A stretch of 64,000 nt of DNA, from the NCBI GenBank assembly GCA_949752735.1, contig OX457037.1:68633755-68697754 (forward strand). Reading direction: 5' to 3'. How positions within the stretch are numbered: position 1 is the stretch's first letter; each line of letters opens with the position of its first letter. The notes under the pieces are model-generated. The model was given only the letters and a program-made list of their open reading frames with translations, ran no database searches and was not told the DNA's origin. The stretch is from Lumbricus terrestris. Lineage: Eukaryota; Annelida; Clitellata; Crassiclitellata; Lumbricidae. Position numbers and translations under genes: made by a program. Positions 45,255 to 56,192 of this stretch are shown in pieces.

Positions 45255-46012
45255 TAAGGCCAAAAAAATAATGTTGTGTTTCCGGTAACAGAGCTCTAAA
45301 AAATTGGGTAGGTAGGTCGATTTTATTTTTATTTTGGTAAAATAGTTTTATACAGTGACTATCCGAAAAATTATACCCCACTACTCTTTTTTGCATAAAG
45401 GTACATGCTGCAACAAAGTACGTGTTCTAAGCAAGTATAAACTGCCTATTTCCCGACTGTCTGCACCTAAAATTGCTCTAGAAAACAGTTCTATTAATTT
45501 CATTTTGTTGACATATTTTCTGGTAAGATAAAGTGGGAAGGGAAGGGGAAGATGAGTGCGAACAGAGCATCACTGCTAGGGGTCGTTCCAGACTGGCCGA
45601 GCCAGTGACTAGTTGAACCTAGAGGTTGCTAGATTTATTTCCCTAGTCACCGTTAGAGGTGGCTCAAGTGAGAATGATAAGGCTAGAGGTTTCTCAAGAC
45701 TGGCAACCAGGAAGTAGTTAGGCAGGCGTGAAACTCTAAGGCAATGTCACTGTAAATAAAAAAATTTACACAAAATTCTCCGAGTTGCGGCAATAAAAGT
45801 GAGTCGGTCAGCTTACCGGAAACACAACAGTTTTTTTGGCTTAAGGTCCAACTCTATACGGAAGGCAATGTCACCGTATTATGTCAATTCAAATTTGTTA
45901 TTAAAAAAATTACTTTTTTAAAATAAAATTTAAAAAAAAATTATTTAAGTCGCGGCAATGAAAGAGGGTCGGTCGGGTTACTGGAAACACAACATTATTT
46001 TTTTGGCCTAAA
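45255..46012. mobile_element. TIR element with GGCCAAAAAAATAATGTTGT ends
   Basis: Inverted ends of at least 33 bp (AAGGCCAAAAAAATAATG, then TTGTGTTTCCGGTAAC), opposite at 45975-46012. A further internal copy of the right end (GGAAACACAACAGTTTTTTTGG) lies at 45815-45845. The flanking dinucleotide TA is plausible as target. No coding capacity. Confidence 0.75.
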
Positions 46013-46094
46013 TGAAACTATTTTTCAGTATTCAGGCTCTAAAAACAATTTCATTAACAATTTTATACATTGCCACAAATTTCATAACACATGT

Positions 46095-46601
46095 TGTTAG
46101 ATACTTTGTGCTTCGTACATATTGTGGCTGATTGTATCGGACATTAATCGCACAGCTGATGTATCGGAAGGAGTGCCGTTCGCGCTTGAACTTTAGACTA
46201 ATTAGTTGTAGTATAAATAAGACGTGACTGCGACATTTGGACAGGCACCTTTTGGAGTTGGGATGATTCGTTTGATTGGGACACCGTTTGTCCTTTTGTG
46301 GTGCTGGGTGCTTCGTTTGGCAGTTTCGACGCCGTTTGCTCTGGACCTGTTGTTCGTTGGTGTCTGTCGCCTGCTGGGTGACTTTTGGAGGAGTTCGTGT
46401 CTTCGACGGCAGAGGTCTCCGTTAGACCTGTCGAAGTTGGTGTGTGCCGCTGGTTTTGTCAGGACAGGACTGCACGTTACTTCGTTTGGTAATGTATAAC
46501 TTAGTCTAATATTGCTTGTAAATAGCTGTTCTACCATTAAAATCGTTACTTTTATACAACCCGGCGACCTTATTTCTTTTCTCCCTAGACAACTTGCAAC
46601 A
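46095..46601 (+). repeat. Gmr1 element 5' LTR
   Basis: Begins TGTTAGATACTTTGTG and ends CAACTTGCAACA (TG...CA). Contains ATTAAAATC upstream of its end as a weak polyadenylation-like signal and TATAAATAAG near 46211 as a possible TATA box. Confidence 0.93.
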
Positions 46602-46603
46602 GA

Positions 46604-46621
46604 TGGGGGCTCGTCCTCTGT
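46604..46621 (+). promoter_or_regulatory. Primer-binding site, tRNA-Pro type
   Basis: TGGGGGCTCGTCC lies 2 bp after the LTR. It matches the first 13 bases of the classical tRNA-Pro primer-binding site. Further bases diverge. Confidence 0.75.
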
Positions 46622-46843
46622 TTGGTTCGTGAAATTTCGGTCGGTCAAATTTGTCAAATTGGGGTTCCTGAATGGAGCTAACTGATTTTGGGACGTATTT
46701 GTCGGTTCGGTAGTTTTGTACGGCGTTTTGGGTCGTGTGGAGCTTTTGGGTTTGATAGCGCTTAGGAGATTTGTCTTTGGGCGTTGAAATTGTGAAATTG
46801 GTGGAAATTTCGTAAAGTGGGTGTGGGTGCGTAGTTGGTGAGA

Positions 46844-48400
46844 ATGGAGGAGCTTGGGGCAGAGAAACCTATTGAGTTGGCGGATATTGTGGATATGTCG
46901 CTGGAGGACTTGAAGAAGCATTGTTTGAATTTAGGAGAGGATATCAAGGGATTGAGTAAGCCTCAGTTGCAGAAACTGGCTATTAAGGATCTGTCGCCTC
47001 AACATGGGAGTGAGCAGTGAAAATTGAAGGCTCAAGCTCAGAAAGAGGCTGATGAGTTGGAGAGAACGAGGATAAAAGAGGATAGAGAGTATGAGCTGAT
47101 AAAGATGAAGCTTGTAGCTGAGGAGAGAAAGGAGTTAGCTGAGGAGAGAAAGGAGTTAGCCTTAGCTGAGGAGAGAAAGGAGTTAGCCTTAGCTGAGGAG
47201 AGAAAGGAGTTAGCCTTAGCTGATGAGAGAAAGGAGTTAGCCTTAGCTGAGGAGAGAAAGGAGTTAGCTTTAGCTGAGGAGAGGAAGGCGTTAGCGTTAG
47301 CAGTGGCCGAGGAGAAAAAGGTGGCAGCGGACTTGGAAGCTAAGCGCTTGTCGATACATATGGTGGAGTGTCGCCTGAGGATGGAAGCGGAAGAAAGAAA
47401 ATTGGCTATTCAGTTGGATGACAAAAGATTGGCTGATAGAGCTGAGGAGAGACGACTTGAGGCGCAAGTGCGAGCAGAAGAAGGTAAAAGAGAATTAGAG
47501 GCGAGAAAATTGGAGATTGAGTTGAAGAAAGTGGAAAGGGGTGAATATGAGGAAATACCTAGGAGTGGCCGTGATTCGTTTAGTTTTGGGTCTGTCATGA
47601 AAGGTGTTCCAAAATTTGAGGCCGCGGATATCGAACATTATTTGTGCGCGTTTGAAAAAGCTATGGCGTTACATAAGGTTCCGGAAGAAAAATGGACTTC
47701 ATTTTTGCAACCGCAGTTAACGGGGAAAGCGGCTAAAGTTTTTTCGGCTTTGACGTTAGAGGAGTGTGTTCAGTATGAGGTGGTAAAGAAATCATTATTG
47801 ACGGCTTTTGAACGCGTCCCTGAATTTTATCGGAAAAGATTTCGTTCGATGGGAAAAGAGAAATTTGAAGCATTTTCAAATTATGCCTACAGATTACAAC
47901 TTCCGTTTCAAAGATGGATTGAGGGGAGGACGCCTGGGAGGATATTAATCGAATGCGGGAGGTTTTAATGATGGAACAGTTCGTGCAGTCTTTGCCTAGT
48001 GAGGTACACAAGTGGCTGGTGGATAAACGTCCGGCTTCGGTGGCTGCCGCTGCTAAGTTAGCGGATGAGTATTCAGTGGTCTATAAACAGGTGCCGAGTG
48101 AAACCCCTGGGGGATTCAGGAGAAATTTTTCGGATTGGGGACAGAGGGAAAAATACAACGATGGTGACCGACGCGAGTTTTCAAATTGGGGTCGAAAGTC
48201 GCCGCCAAGGGTTCATACGGGGTTCAGGAAATTTCAACAGAATCGGGTGGTGGATGACGTAAACTCCTTTGGGGACACGGTCACGTGTGATTATTGTCGT
48301 TCTGAAGGACATACTAAAGCTTCGTGTGAGAAGTTGAAGAGAAAGGAACAAGAAAATTGGAGGGGCCCTAAACCTGTGGGATTGGTCCAGAAATTATCGG
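46844..48400 (+). pseudogene. Gmr1 element gag
   Basis: Starts at ATG 46844 (MEELGAEKPIELAD). The N-terminal part is a long charged coiled coil with repeats of AEERKELAL. The capsid-like part follows (FEKAMALHKVPEEKW, LTGKAAKVFSAL). After a frameshift near 47935 it continues with MEQFVQSLP and ends in a CCHC zinc knuckle CDYCRSEGHTKASC near 48285-48325. TGA at 47018-47020 interrupts the frame early. Gag would form the particle and bind RNA. The TGA and the frameshift mark this copy as defective, though recoding cannot be excluded. Confidence 0.8.
47117..47299 (+). repeat. 27-bp coding minisatellite in gag
   Basis: One 21-bp and six 27-bp units encoding AEERKEL(AL), nearly identical at DNA level. 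The repeat length preserves frame and coiled-coil charge pattern. Confidence 0.9.
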
Positions 48401-49210
48401 CGCCTGTGTTGGAAACTGGATTTGGTACTTGCATTGACACTGTAGACAAATTATATGCACCGTTTTGTGTGACTGGGAGTGTGTTTGATGACGCGAATGG
48501 CGTGAGGTCTATTGTGTGTCTCAGGGACTCTGGCGAGTTGCAAAGTTTGGTGAGCCGTGAATGTTTGAAGCCGAATGAATGGAGTGAGACGGGTGAGGTT
48601 CGGTTGTTGAAAGGCATTAGTGGCATTGTGATGGAACAGCCTTTGGTTAAGGTGCGTGTTGAATGTGCGTTGGTTCACGGTGAAGTTTTGTGCTGTTTAA
48701 TGGACACCCTGCCGCATGGTATTTCGTTGGTGATTGGGAATGATTTGGCGATGAGTGAACGGGTTGTTGACATTGCTGTTACGACGAGGGCGCAGGCGAG
48801 AGCGTTTGCGGAGGAGTTGAAGGTGTGTGAGCAATTGGTGGGCGATGATGCGTGTCGGTCTGGTGGGCCGGAGGTCGACCAAAGTACACTGTTGGTGGAT
48901 GAGAGGTCGAAGGAGTGGTCGATGAATATTGAGGAAGGTGATTTATCTCGTTTGTATGATGTGGAGAATGAAGATGTGTCGAATGATTGTGGTGTTTTCA
49001 GTGGTGTGTCTCGAAAAGAATTTATTAGTTTGCAGCGTGCGTGTGATGAATTGAAACCGTTATTTGCATTGGCCGAAGGGAGTGTGCATGTGGATAATGT
49101 CAGTAAATCGTATGAGGTTGTGGATGAAATTTTGATTCGGAATTGGGCGGATAAAATAACACCGTATGGGATGGGTGTGCAACAAATTGTTGTACCTGCC
49201 ATTCTTAGGT
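48401..49210 (+). CDS. Gmr1 element protease region
   Basis: Continues in the frame of the zinc knuckle. VCLRDSGELQSLVS holds the retropepsin Asp-Ser-Gly (GACTCTGGC at 48526-48534), and HGISLVIGNDLA is the second conserved strand region (Gly-Asn-Asp-Leu in gypsy proteases). An acidic linker of about 130 residues follows before the integrase. The protease would cut the polyprotein. This stretch itself is free of stops. Confidence 0.8.
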
Positions 49211-49885
49211 TGAAGTTATTGAGGGTTGCCCATGATATTCCTGTGTCTGGCCATCTAGGGACTCAGAAAACCTTGGATCGGGTGTTGAAACATTTTTGGT
49301 GGCCTAGGATCAATACGTCTGTGCGAGAATATTGTAGGTCGTGTGATGTGTGTCAGAGACTAGGGAAAGGTCCTAAAACATGTCGTGCACCGTTAGTGGA
49401 AGTCCCTGTTATGCAGGAGGTATTTCAAAGGGTGGCTATGGATATTGTGGGGCCTTTAAATGTTTGAGTGGATTCTGGAAATAGGTTTGTGTTGACTGTA
49501 ATTGATTTGGCGTCACACTTCCCGTTTGCCTTTCCTTTAAAGAATCATACTGCTAAGGATGTTGCGCGATGCTTGTGTGAAGTGTTTACTTTGTTTGGAT
49601 TTCCGAAGGAAATTTTGTCTGATTGTGGCTCGGAATTTATGTCTGATCTCATGCAAGTGTTTGTACATGAGTGTGGGATTATGCAAATCAAGACGAGTCC
49701 GTATCGACCTCAGTCTAATGGCAGTTGTGAAAGGTTTCATTGCACTATGAAAGATATGCTGAAGGCTGTTGTGGAGACGTATCCTGGTGCGTGGGATGAG
49801 GTTTTGCCATGGATATTGTTTGCTTATCGGGAAGTGCCGGTGGAAGGTGTGAGATTTTCAGCATTTGATTTGATGTATGGGCGTG
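49211..49885 (+). pseudogene. Gmr1 element integrase, N-terminal and catalytic domains
   Basis: The zinc-binding HHCC module is HDIPVSGHLG then CRSCDVC. The catalytic core has Asp in MDIVGPL (49441), Asp in LSDCGSEF (49621) and Glu in SNGSCERF (49729), a D-x35-E spacing exactly as in retroviral-type integrases. An in-frame TGA at 49465-49467 falls between the first Asp and the rest. The frame runs into the inserted element after LMYGR. It precedes RT, the key oddity of this element. The C-terminal part resumes at 60798. Confidence 0.88.
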
Positions 49886-51061
49886 TGTAACGGCTTGCTA
49901 AGACCACACTATGGCTCGATTGTTTGGGTGGTATTATATTCCAGATCTCAGAGCTGAGATCATGTTACTCATTTGCATACTATAATCCTATTCGCTGCAA
50001 TGTGGGTTATTGCCCTATATGTCAACAAATCAACACGTCGAGTGTTTTATATAAAAATAATATTAGCATATGAATATTAATATATGTCAACATGTACAAT
50101 TGTACAGCACACAAATCTTTCCTCTAAGGGTTTGGGATAATGTCTGATTTAACACAATCTTCTATTAAATAGCCTTACTTAACCAGTACTGATTAAAGTA
50201 ATTTTAAGGACTATAACCTTAATATCTACCCTCCCGCGTTGAATTCTTTAGCTCTTGTAGTTTTTTTCACCACCGGCTGGTCTTCATCGTATTCTCGTCA
50301 ATGGCTGATCTCCAGGCTGTAGACTTCATTTCTCCGTTGCGGATAATTGTCGGACTTTTCTTCTCAAATGACGAATATCTTTGCTGTCGCTGTTTACGGT
50401 TTGAACGGTTCTTGTTCAATGTCGAATTTACAAACTGTTGCGACTTTCATTTACCGTCCGAAGTAACCTTTGTAGATTATTTATCATTTCGCAATGTCAC
50501 GAGGCGTAACCTTGTATATCTAAGGTACACGCAGTAAACTGCAACGCATATACGCTCTTACCGGTAAGTAAAGCGTTCTACCGATCGTTCTTTACGCTCT
50601 TCGACCTTCAATATAGTCCACACTTTAGGACACTAGTCGTTCGTTACTCCGGCTTCCAATCGTTCCGAATGTCACGAAACCACACGATAATATCCGACAA
50701 TAATTATCAACAACTTGCGACCGTTCAAACTTCGGCCATTACGTTCTTCCTTCCCAGACTGAAGATGCTCCACGCGCAGGCGCAGCAGCCGATCCTTTTA
50801 TCCGCATCTCATTGGCTGATGCCGTGATTGATCATTGTTATATTCCGCAATGTTTACCCCTATTTAATATATATTTTGCCCCTAAGTAATGGTTATAGCA
50901 CTGGTCAATTAATTAAACAGAGCAATGTCAAAGTTCTCAATCAAATTATTAACTAATCATTAACTAGGGCCTCTTCATAACTTAACATGTGTAATTAACA
51001 TTCAACAATATATATAGCAGGGTAAGAACGTATGGGTGGGATCAAGGATATCGCTACAACA
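49886..51061 (-). repeat. Inner element LTR 1 (1176 bp)
   Basis: On the plus strand TGTAACGG to GCTACAACA. It differs from LTRs 2 and 3 at a dozen or more sites, all left of about 50640, including an 8-bp and a 2-bp extra near 50085-50105. The rest is identical to LTR 2. Confidence 0.9.
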
Positions 51062-51324
51062 ATCCCCCACAAATTAAAATTTGCTACAAATTTTCTTTTC
51101 AATATCCTTATTAAAACTACCCATACTTCTAATAATACTCCTACTACTCAGTCATTTACACTATCACTTACACTAGCTATAGCTATGTAACTATGCAACT
51201 ACCTACTCAACATTAACATTTAACATCTATTGTGATAATTCAAATGGTATCACCTTTACCTTATCTATACTTGTAATTTACCTTGCATTTACACTGATTC
51301 TCTTATCTACATGTCTAATTCTAC

Positions 51325-51795
51325 TTACTCTAATCCTCGGCTTAAATAATCAACCACTACATTGTCACTACCTTTGAGGTATCTAACCCTAAAGCTGTAG
51401 TTCTGAAGCACTAGGTACCAGCGCATTACTCTAGCATTTCTTATGTTACCAGTCTTTAAGTATTGCAGTCCTAAGTGGTCAGTCTCTACCACAAATTCCT
51501 GGCCATACAGGTAGCGGTTGAACTTTCTAATCCCCCAAACCATCGCCAGGCACTCTCTCTCCTCCACAGAATAGTTCTTTTCACTCTCACTAAATTTCTT
51601 GCTTGCAAATGCCACTGGATGCATAACTCCATCATGACTCTGCATCAGCACACATCCCATCGCCGTATTGGACGCATCCGTTCTCGAAGTGAATTCCACA
51701 CCAATCTCAGGTAATTTCAATATCGGTGCTTCTGATAAAGCATTCTTTAAACTCTGAAATGATCTTTCTAGATCATTATTCCATTCGACTGATAT
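51325..51795 (-). CDS. Inner element RNase H domain, copy 1
   Basis: Starts near WNNDLERSFQSLKNAL and continues through SRTDASNTAMGCVLMQ (first catalytic Asp), YSVEERECLAMVW (catalytic Glu), VVETDHLGLQYL (catalytic Asp), ending at the stop at 51325. It would degrade RNA in the RNA-DNA hybrid. It follows non-coding sequence instead of an RT, so it has no obvious translation start and may be a relic. Confidence 0.8.
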   Translation of the reverse strand: MSVEWNNDLERSFQSLKNALSEAPILKLPEIGVEFTSRTDASNTAMGCVLMQSHDGVMHPVAFASKKFSESEKNYSVEERECLAMVWGIRKFNRYLYGQEFVVETDHLGLQYLKTGNIRNARVMRWYLVLQNYSFRVRYLKGSDNVVVDYLSRGLE

Positions 51796-52035
51796 CCTGG
51801 CAATCTTCCTTTAACTTATCAACAGACTCTTCCTTTGGTTTAATCCTATTTTAGTTATTTTCCTTTCACTCAACATAACTCGCAAACCTACCTTCAACAA
51901 TAACTCAACTTAATCTCATAATGTATTATATTTACATATCTACTTACTTAACTATTCTATACTTACTACTATCAACTTCTGTTTGCAGGACTTCTGCTCT
52001 TCTTTGGACAGCTCGTCCTGTCTACATCCATCCTA

Positions 52036-52476
52036 TTACTTTTCCTCAAAACTCCCTACACTCGCATCTCCGTTAGTTCTATACCTAACACTGCCTTTAG
52101 GACATGACCTTTCTCTGTCATTCCATGACCTACTTTTCCACCTACTCAGATCATTGCGACCTCCATAACTCTTATTTTGTCTTCCTCCTAACTGATTAGC
52201 TGGTTCTTCTCTGTACCACGGTCTATTATTTCTCCAATTATATCTGCATGTGTTCCTCCTATTCCACCTTATATCTCTACTATCCACATTTGGATTCTCT
52301 TCGTATTCTCCGTACCTCCATTCATTCGATCTCCTATACTGGCTCACATTTCGTTTATTTCTGTTCTCTTCATTTCTCCAGACTGCTCTTTCTTTCCAAC
52401 ATTTACTCTGATTTCTACGACTGTCACTTAACTCACTGCTTCCGCCCGTGATTAAGTATTTATCATGTGTTTCCAC
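52036..52476 (-). CDS. Arg/Asn-rich frame in place of RT, copy 1
   Basis: 146 codons, strongly basic and rich in Arg, Asn, Trp and Tyr (e.g. WNRRNTCRYNWRNNRPWY). It overlaps the end of the protease frame by 14 bp in another frame, so a shift could join them. No known domain is recognised. The purine-rich composition could give it by chance, but it remains open in both copies. A nucleic-acid-binding role is only a guess. Confidence 0.35.
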   Translation of the reverse strand: METHDKYLITGGSSELSDSRRNQSKCWKERAVWRNEENRNKRNVSQYRRSNEWRYGEYEENPNVDSRDIRWNRRNTCRYNWRNNRPWYREEPANQLGGRQNKSYGGRNDLSRWKSRSWNDRERSCPKGSVRYRTNGDASVGSFEEK

Positions 52477-53118
52477 CTCTCAGTTGCTTATTTCTAGAAG
52501 TCTTCTTTATTGTTTCACCTTTTCGCTCTTTCCTATCTTTGTCATGTGTACGTGTATCGTACCCGGCTAATATTCTTTTCACAGGCCCCTCTGCCTTCGA
52601 CTGCTCTATGGTATTGGACCTATATGCTGTGTCCAGACCACCATCCGTCTTTTCTTCAAGTGTGTCACGTTCACCTTTTAGCAAATAATCTTCTTCGAAC
52701 GTCACTCGTTTACGCACTGTCTCCTCAACATCACCAGCGACTACCTCCATACTAGCATCGCCCCTTGTGACATCATCCTCATGGGTACTCACTCCAACGT
52801 CCTTGACCCTGAATTCATTTATACACCCAATTCTTTTTGGTTTCTTCTCGTATAAATCGGGATTTACTATCAGCTCTTTGACCAAGTTCTTTATCACTAA
52901 TGCCTCTGCTTTCCCTTCAAATTCTTTACTCTTGATGTCAATCAGAGCTGTTGGGTATTTTACTTTGGTTCCATTAGCAAATCTGCAAACCATTTTACGT
53001 CCAGTATACTGGTAAGGTTTCTCTAAACCCTTTCTAATGGCAACACATGTTGCACCCGAATCATTTAGTGCCTTCACCTGTTTCCCATTAACCAACGCCA
53101 TGCTCGTATAAGCCCCCC
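52463..53118 (-). CDS. Inner element protease frame, copy 1
   Basis: Enters from gag by a shift at the C6/G6 run 53113-53120. VKALNDSGATCVAI carries the Asp-Ser-Gly of a retropepsin-like protease (53049-53066). GRKMVCRFANGTKV and PTALIDIKSKEFEG are flap-side strands. A long charged tail follows. Because both copies share the G-run, it may be a programmed frameshift site or an inherited lesion. Confidence 0.7.
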
Positions 53119-54461
53119 ATCGTTTCTGCTCCTTCAGCTTCATAGCACGATATGGTAACCTCATGTTCCACATCTTCCTCTTCTCTATCTTCAAAACACT
53201 GCATAGTGGCGGCCGTATGTGACCTTGCGCCTGGTCCCATCTTATCGCATTTTGATGCATAATGTAACGTAGATCCACAATGGAAGCAGCCTCCTCTTGG
53301 ATCTTCTCTACCAACTTCCCTCCGTTTACTATTCCTGAAATCCCATTCATTTTTGAACCGACCTCTATCTTCGTACCTGTCCTGTTCCCTGTTCCTATTC
53401 CGTCCAAGACTACTACTTCTATTCTCACTATTGCTCTTTGCAAATTCTCTAAAACGACCTTCAGGTTCAGTGTCCCTTTCTTTGTGAATAGGTGTCCGCT
53501 TCCTCTCGCTATATTCTCTAGCCTCCACATAATTCTGTGCTTTTTCTAACAACGTTTCCAAATCCACCTTTCCCTGCTCTTTGATAAAGCATCTCATCTC
53601 ATCATCGCATGTCACTAAGAACTGATCACGCAATACCAGTGTCTCTAGTCCTTTATAATCATTCTTGAATCCAGCCATTGACAGCCATTGCCTCAAATAT
53701 CGTCTCAATCTCTCAACATACTGAGTTACAGTTTCATCTGTGTCACGTTTAGAAGAGCGAAACTTCTTTCTATACCCGTTTTCCGTGAGCTGGAATCGTT
53801 TCAACAGTTCATCTTTTAATTTCTTGTAATCTTGTGCTTCATCTACTTCCAACCTTTCGAAAACTTGCAATGCTTTTCCGTCTAAGGATTTCACTAGTGT
53901 TAATGCCCACATTCTTTCTGGAACTTCGTATGCCATGCAGGTCCTCTCGAACCTTAATAGATAGGCATCAAGACAATCTCTGTCTTCCCTAAATACTGAC
54001 ATCTTCACATTCTTGGCATTATTATTCTGTCCACTGGTTTCCCTGCTATAACCATTTCCAATCCAATCATCTCTATCGCCTTGTCGTCTTTCTTGTTCCA
54101 GTTCTTTAAGTCTAATCGTTTTCTGGTTGTCTAATTCAATCCTCTTCAGATTGGCTTCTCTCTCTTCCGAACTCCTCTTCTCTTCCATCTCTAGTTTTCG
54201 TAACTCTAATTCCTCATTACGTCTTTTGTCAGCTAGGTTTATCTCTTCTTGACGTATTTTGTCAGCTATCTCTTCTTGCCTTCGTTCTCTTTCTCTTTCT
54301 CTTTCTGAAATTAATTTCTCTTTTTCATAATCAGCCAGTAATTCTGCTTGTTTAAAGGCCTTGCTTTCTTCTTGTCTCTCTCTGACGAAATCTCTAAGCC
54401 CTTGATCCGAATAACCAAGATCCGATCCAATCTTAACCCACTTAGCGTATTCCGCCGCCAT
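53088..54461 (-). CDS. Inner element gag, copy 1
   Basis: 457 codons from ATG 54461, intact. Residues 30-135 are a highly charged coiled coil (SERERERERRQEE). A capsid-like region contains YLLRFERTCMAYEVPERMWA and LLKRFQLTENGYRKKFR. A CCHC zinc knuckle CFHCGSTLHYASKC is near residue 395. Basic tracts between should bind RNA. Full-length Ty3/gypsy-type gag, identical to copy 2. Confidence 0.88.
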   Translation of the reverse strand: MAAEYAKWVKIGSDLGYSDQGLRDFVRERQEESKAFKQAELLADYEKEKLISERERERERRQEEIADKIRQEEINLADKRRNEELELRKLEMEEKRSSEEREANLKRIELDNQKTIRLKELEQERRQGDRDDWIGNGYSRETSGQNNNAKNVKMSVFREDRDCLDAYLLRFERTCMAYEVPERMWALTLVKSLDGKALQVFERLEVDEAQDYKKLKDELLKRFQLTENGYRKKFRSSKRDTDETVTQYVERLRRYLRQWLSMAGFKNDYKGLETLVLRDQFLVTCDDEMRCFIKEQGKVDLETLLEKAQNYVEAREYSERKRTPIHKERDTEPEGRFREFAKSNSENRSSSLGRNRNREQDRYEDRGRFKNEWDFRNSKRREVGREDPRGGCFHCGSTLHYASKCDKMGPGARSHTAATMQCFEDREEEDVEHEVTISCYEAEGAETMGGLYEHGVG

Positions 54462-54744
54462 TTGTCAAAGATTAATTATCTTATGGACAATTCTGCGCTA
54501 AAAAAAATTTCAAAGCGCTATATAAATTTTCGCGGTGAATCAAATTAACCTTAGACCTGACCTCTTTGTCAACCAATAAGTCAGTATAATCGAACTACAA
54601 GCTACGTCACACCTAATTAATATTCAAACAGCGCTTGAATTTTATACACACGTGAGTCAAACTAATTTCTACCGTAATTAAATTACGCAATCTAATACTT
54701 TTTAGATCCCTTAGATTTATAATCTAAAATTGTTCTAGATCCAT

Positions 54745-54763
54745 CGGACGAAGCCCCCAGTTT
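54745..54763 (-). promoter_or_regulatory. Inner element primer-binding site, copy 1
   Basis: Minus-strand ACTGGGGGCTTCGTCC directly inside LTR 2. It resembles the tRNA-Pro site with one extra T. The same sequence lies at 59613-59631 for copy 2. Confidence 0.6.
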
Positions 54764-55929
54764 TGTAACGGATTGCTAAAACCACACTATGGCCCGATTG
54801 TTTGGGTGGTATTATATTCCAGATCTCAGAGCTGAGATCATGTTACTCATTTGCATACTATAATCCTATTCGCTGCAATGTAGGTTATTGCCCTATATGT
54901 CAACAAATCAACACGTCGAGTGTTTTATATAAAAATAATATTAGCATATGAATATTAATATGTCAACATGTACAGCACACAAATCTTTCCTCTAAGGGTT
55001 TGGAATAATGTATGATTTAACACAATCTTCTATTAAATAGCCTTACTTAACCAGTACTAATTAAAGTAATTTTAAGGGATATAACCTTAATATCTACCCT
55101 CCCGCGTTGAATTCTTTAGCTCTTGTAGTTTTTTTCACCACCGGCTGGTCTTCATCGTATTCTCGTCAATGGCTGATCTCCAGGCTTTAGAGTTCATTTC
55201 TCCGTTGCGGATAATTGTCGGACTTTTCTTCTCAAATGACGAATATCTTTGCTGTCGCTGTTTACGGTTTGAACAGTTCTTGTTCAATGTCGAATTTACA
55301 AACTGTTGCGACTTTCATTTACCGTCCGAAGTAACCTTTGTAGATTATTTATCATTTCGCAATGTCACGAGGCGTAACCTTGTATATCTAAGGTACACGC
55401 AGTAAACTGCAACGCATACACGCCCTTACCGGTAAGTAAAGCGTTCTACCGATCGTTCGTTACGCTCTTCGACCTTCAATATAGTCCACACTTTAGGACA
55501 CTAATCGTTCGTTACTCCGGCTTCCAATCGTTCCGAATGTCACGAAACCACACGATAATATCCGACAATAATTATCAACAACTTGCGACCGTTCAAACTT
55601 CGGCCATTACGTTCTTCCTTCCCAGACTGAAGATGCTCCACGCGCAGGCGCAGCAGCCGATCCTTTTATCCGCATCTCATTGGCTGATGCCGTGATTGAT
55701 CATTGTTATATTCCGCAATGTTTACCCCTATTTAATATATATTTTGCCCCTAAGTAATGGTTATAGCACTGGTCAATTAATTAAACAGAGCAATGTCAAA
55801 GTTCTCAATCAAATTATTAACTAATCATTAACTAGGGCCTCTTCATAACTTAACATGTGTAATTAACATTCAACAATATATATAGCAGGGTAAGAACGTA
55901 TGGGTGGGATCAAGGATATCGCTACAACA
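54764..55929 (-). repeat. Inner element LTR 2 (1166 bp), chimeric
   Basis: The left part carries all LTR 3 variants (for example at 55504). The right part carries the LTR 1 variants at 55757 and in CTCTTCATAACTT near 55845, where LTR 3 differs. Hence the junction lies between 55505 and 55756. Confidence 0.9.
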
Positions 55930-56192
55930 ATCCCCCACAAATTAAAATTTGCTACAAATTTTCTTTTCAATATCCTTATTAAAACTACCCATACTTCTAA
56001 TAATACTCCTACTACTCAGTCATTTACACTATCACTTACACTAGCTATAGCTATGTAACTATGCAACTACCTACTCAACATTAACATTTAACATCTATTG
56101 TGATAATTCAAATGGTATCACCTTTACCTTATCTATACTTGTAATTTACCTTGCATTTACACTGATTCTCTTATCTACATGTCTAATTCTAC

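Noticed and set aside
46224..46499. 91-codon frame in the Gmr1 LTR
   Set aside because: Wholly inside the LTR and repeated at 62972-63247; no sign of protein-level constraint.
50301..50537. 78-codon frame inside inner LTR 1 (also in LTRs 2 and 3)
   Set aside because: Lies within the LTR on the strand opposite to the element genes, with no domain; its conservation is that of the LTR itself.
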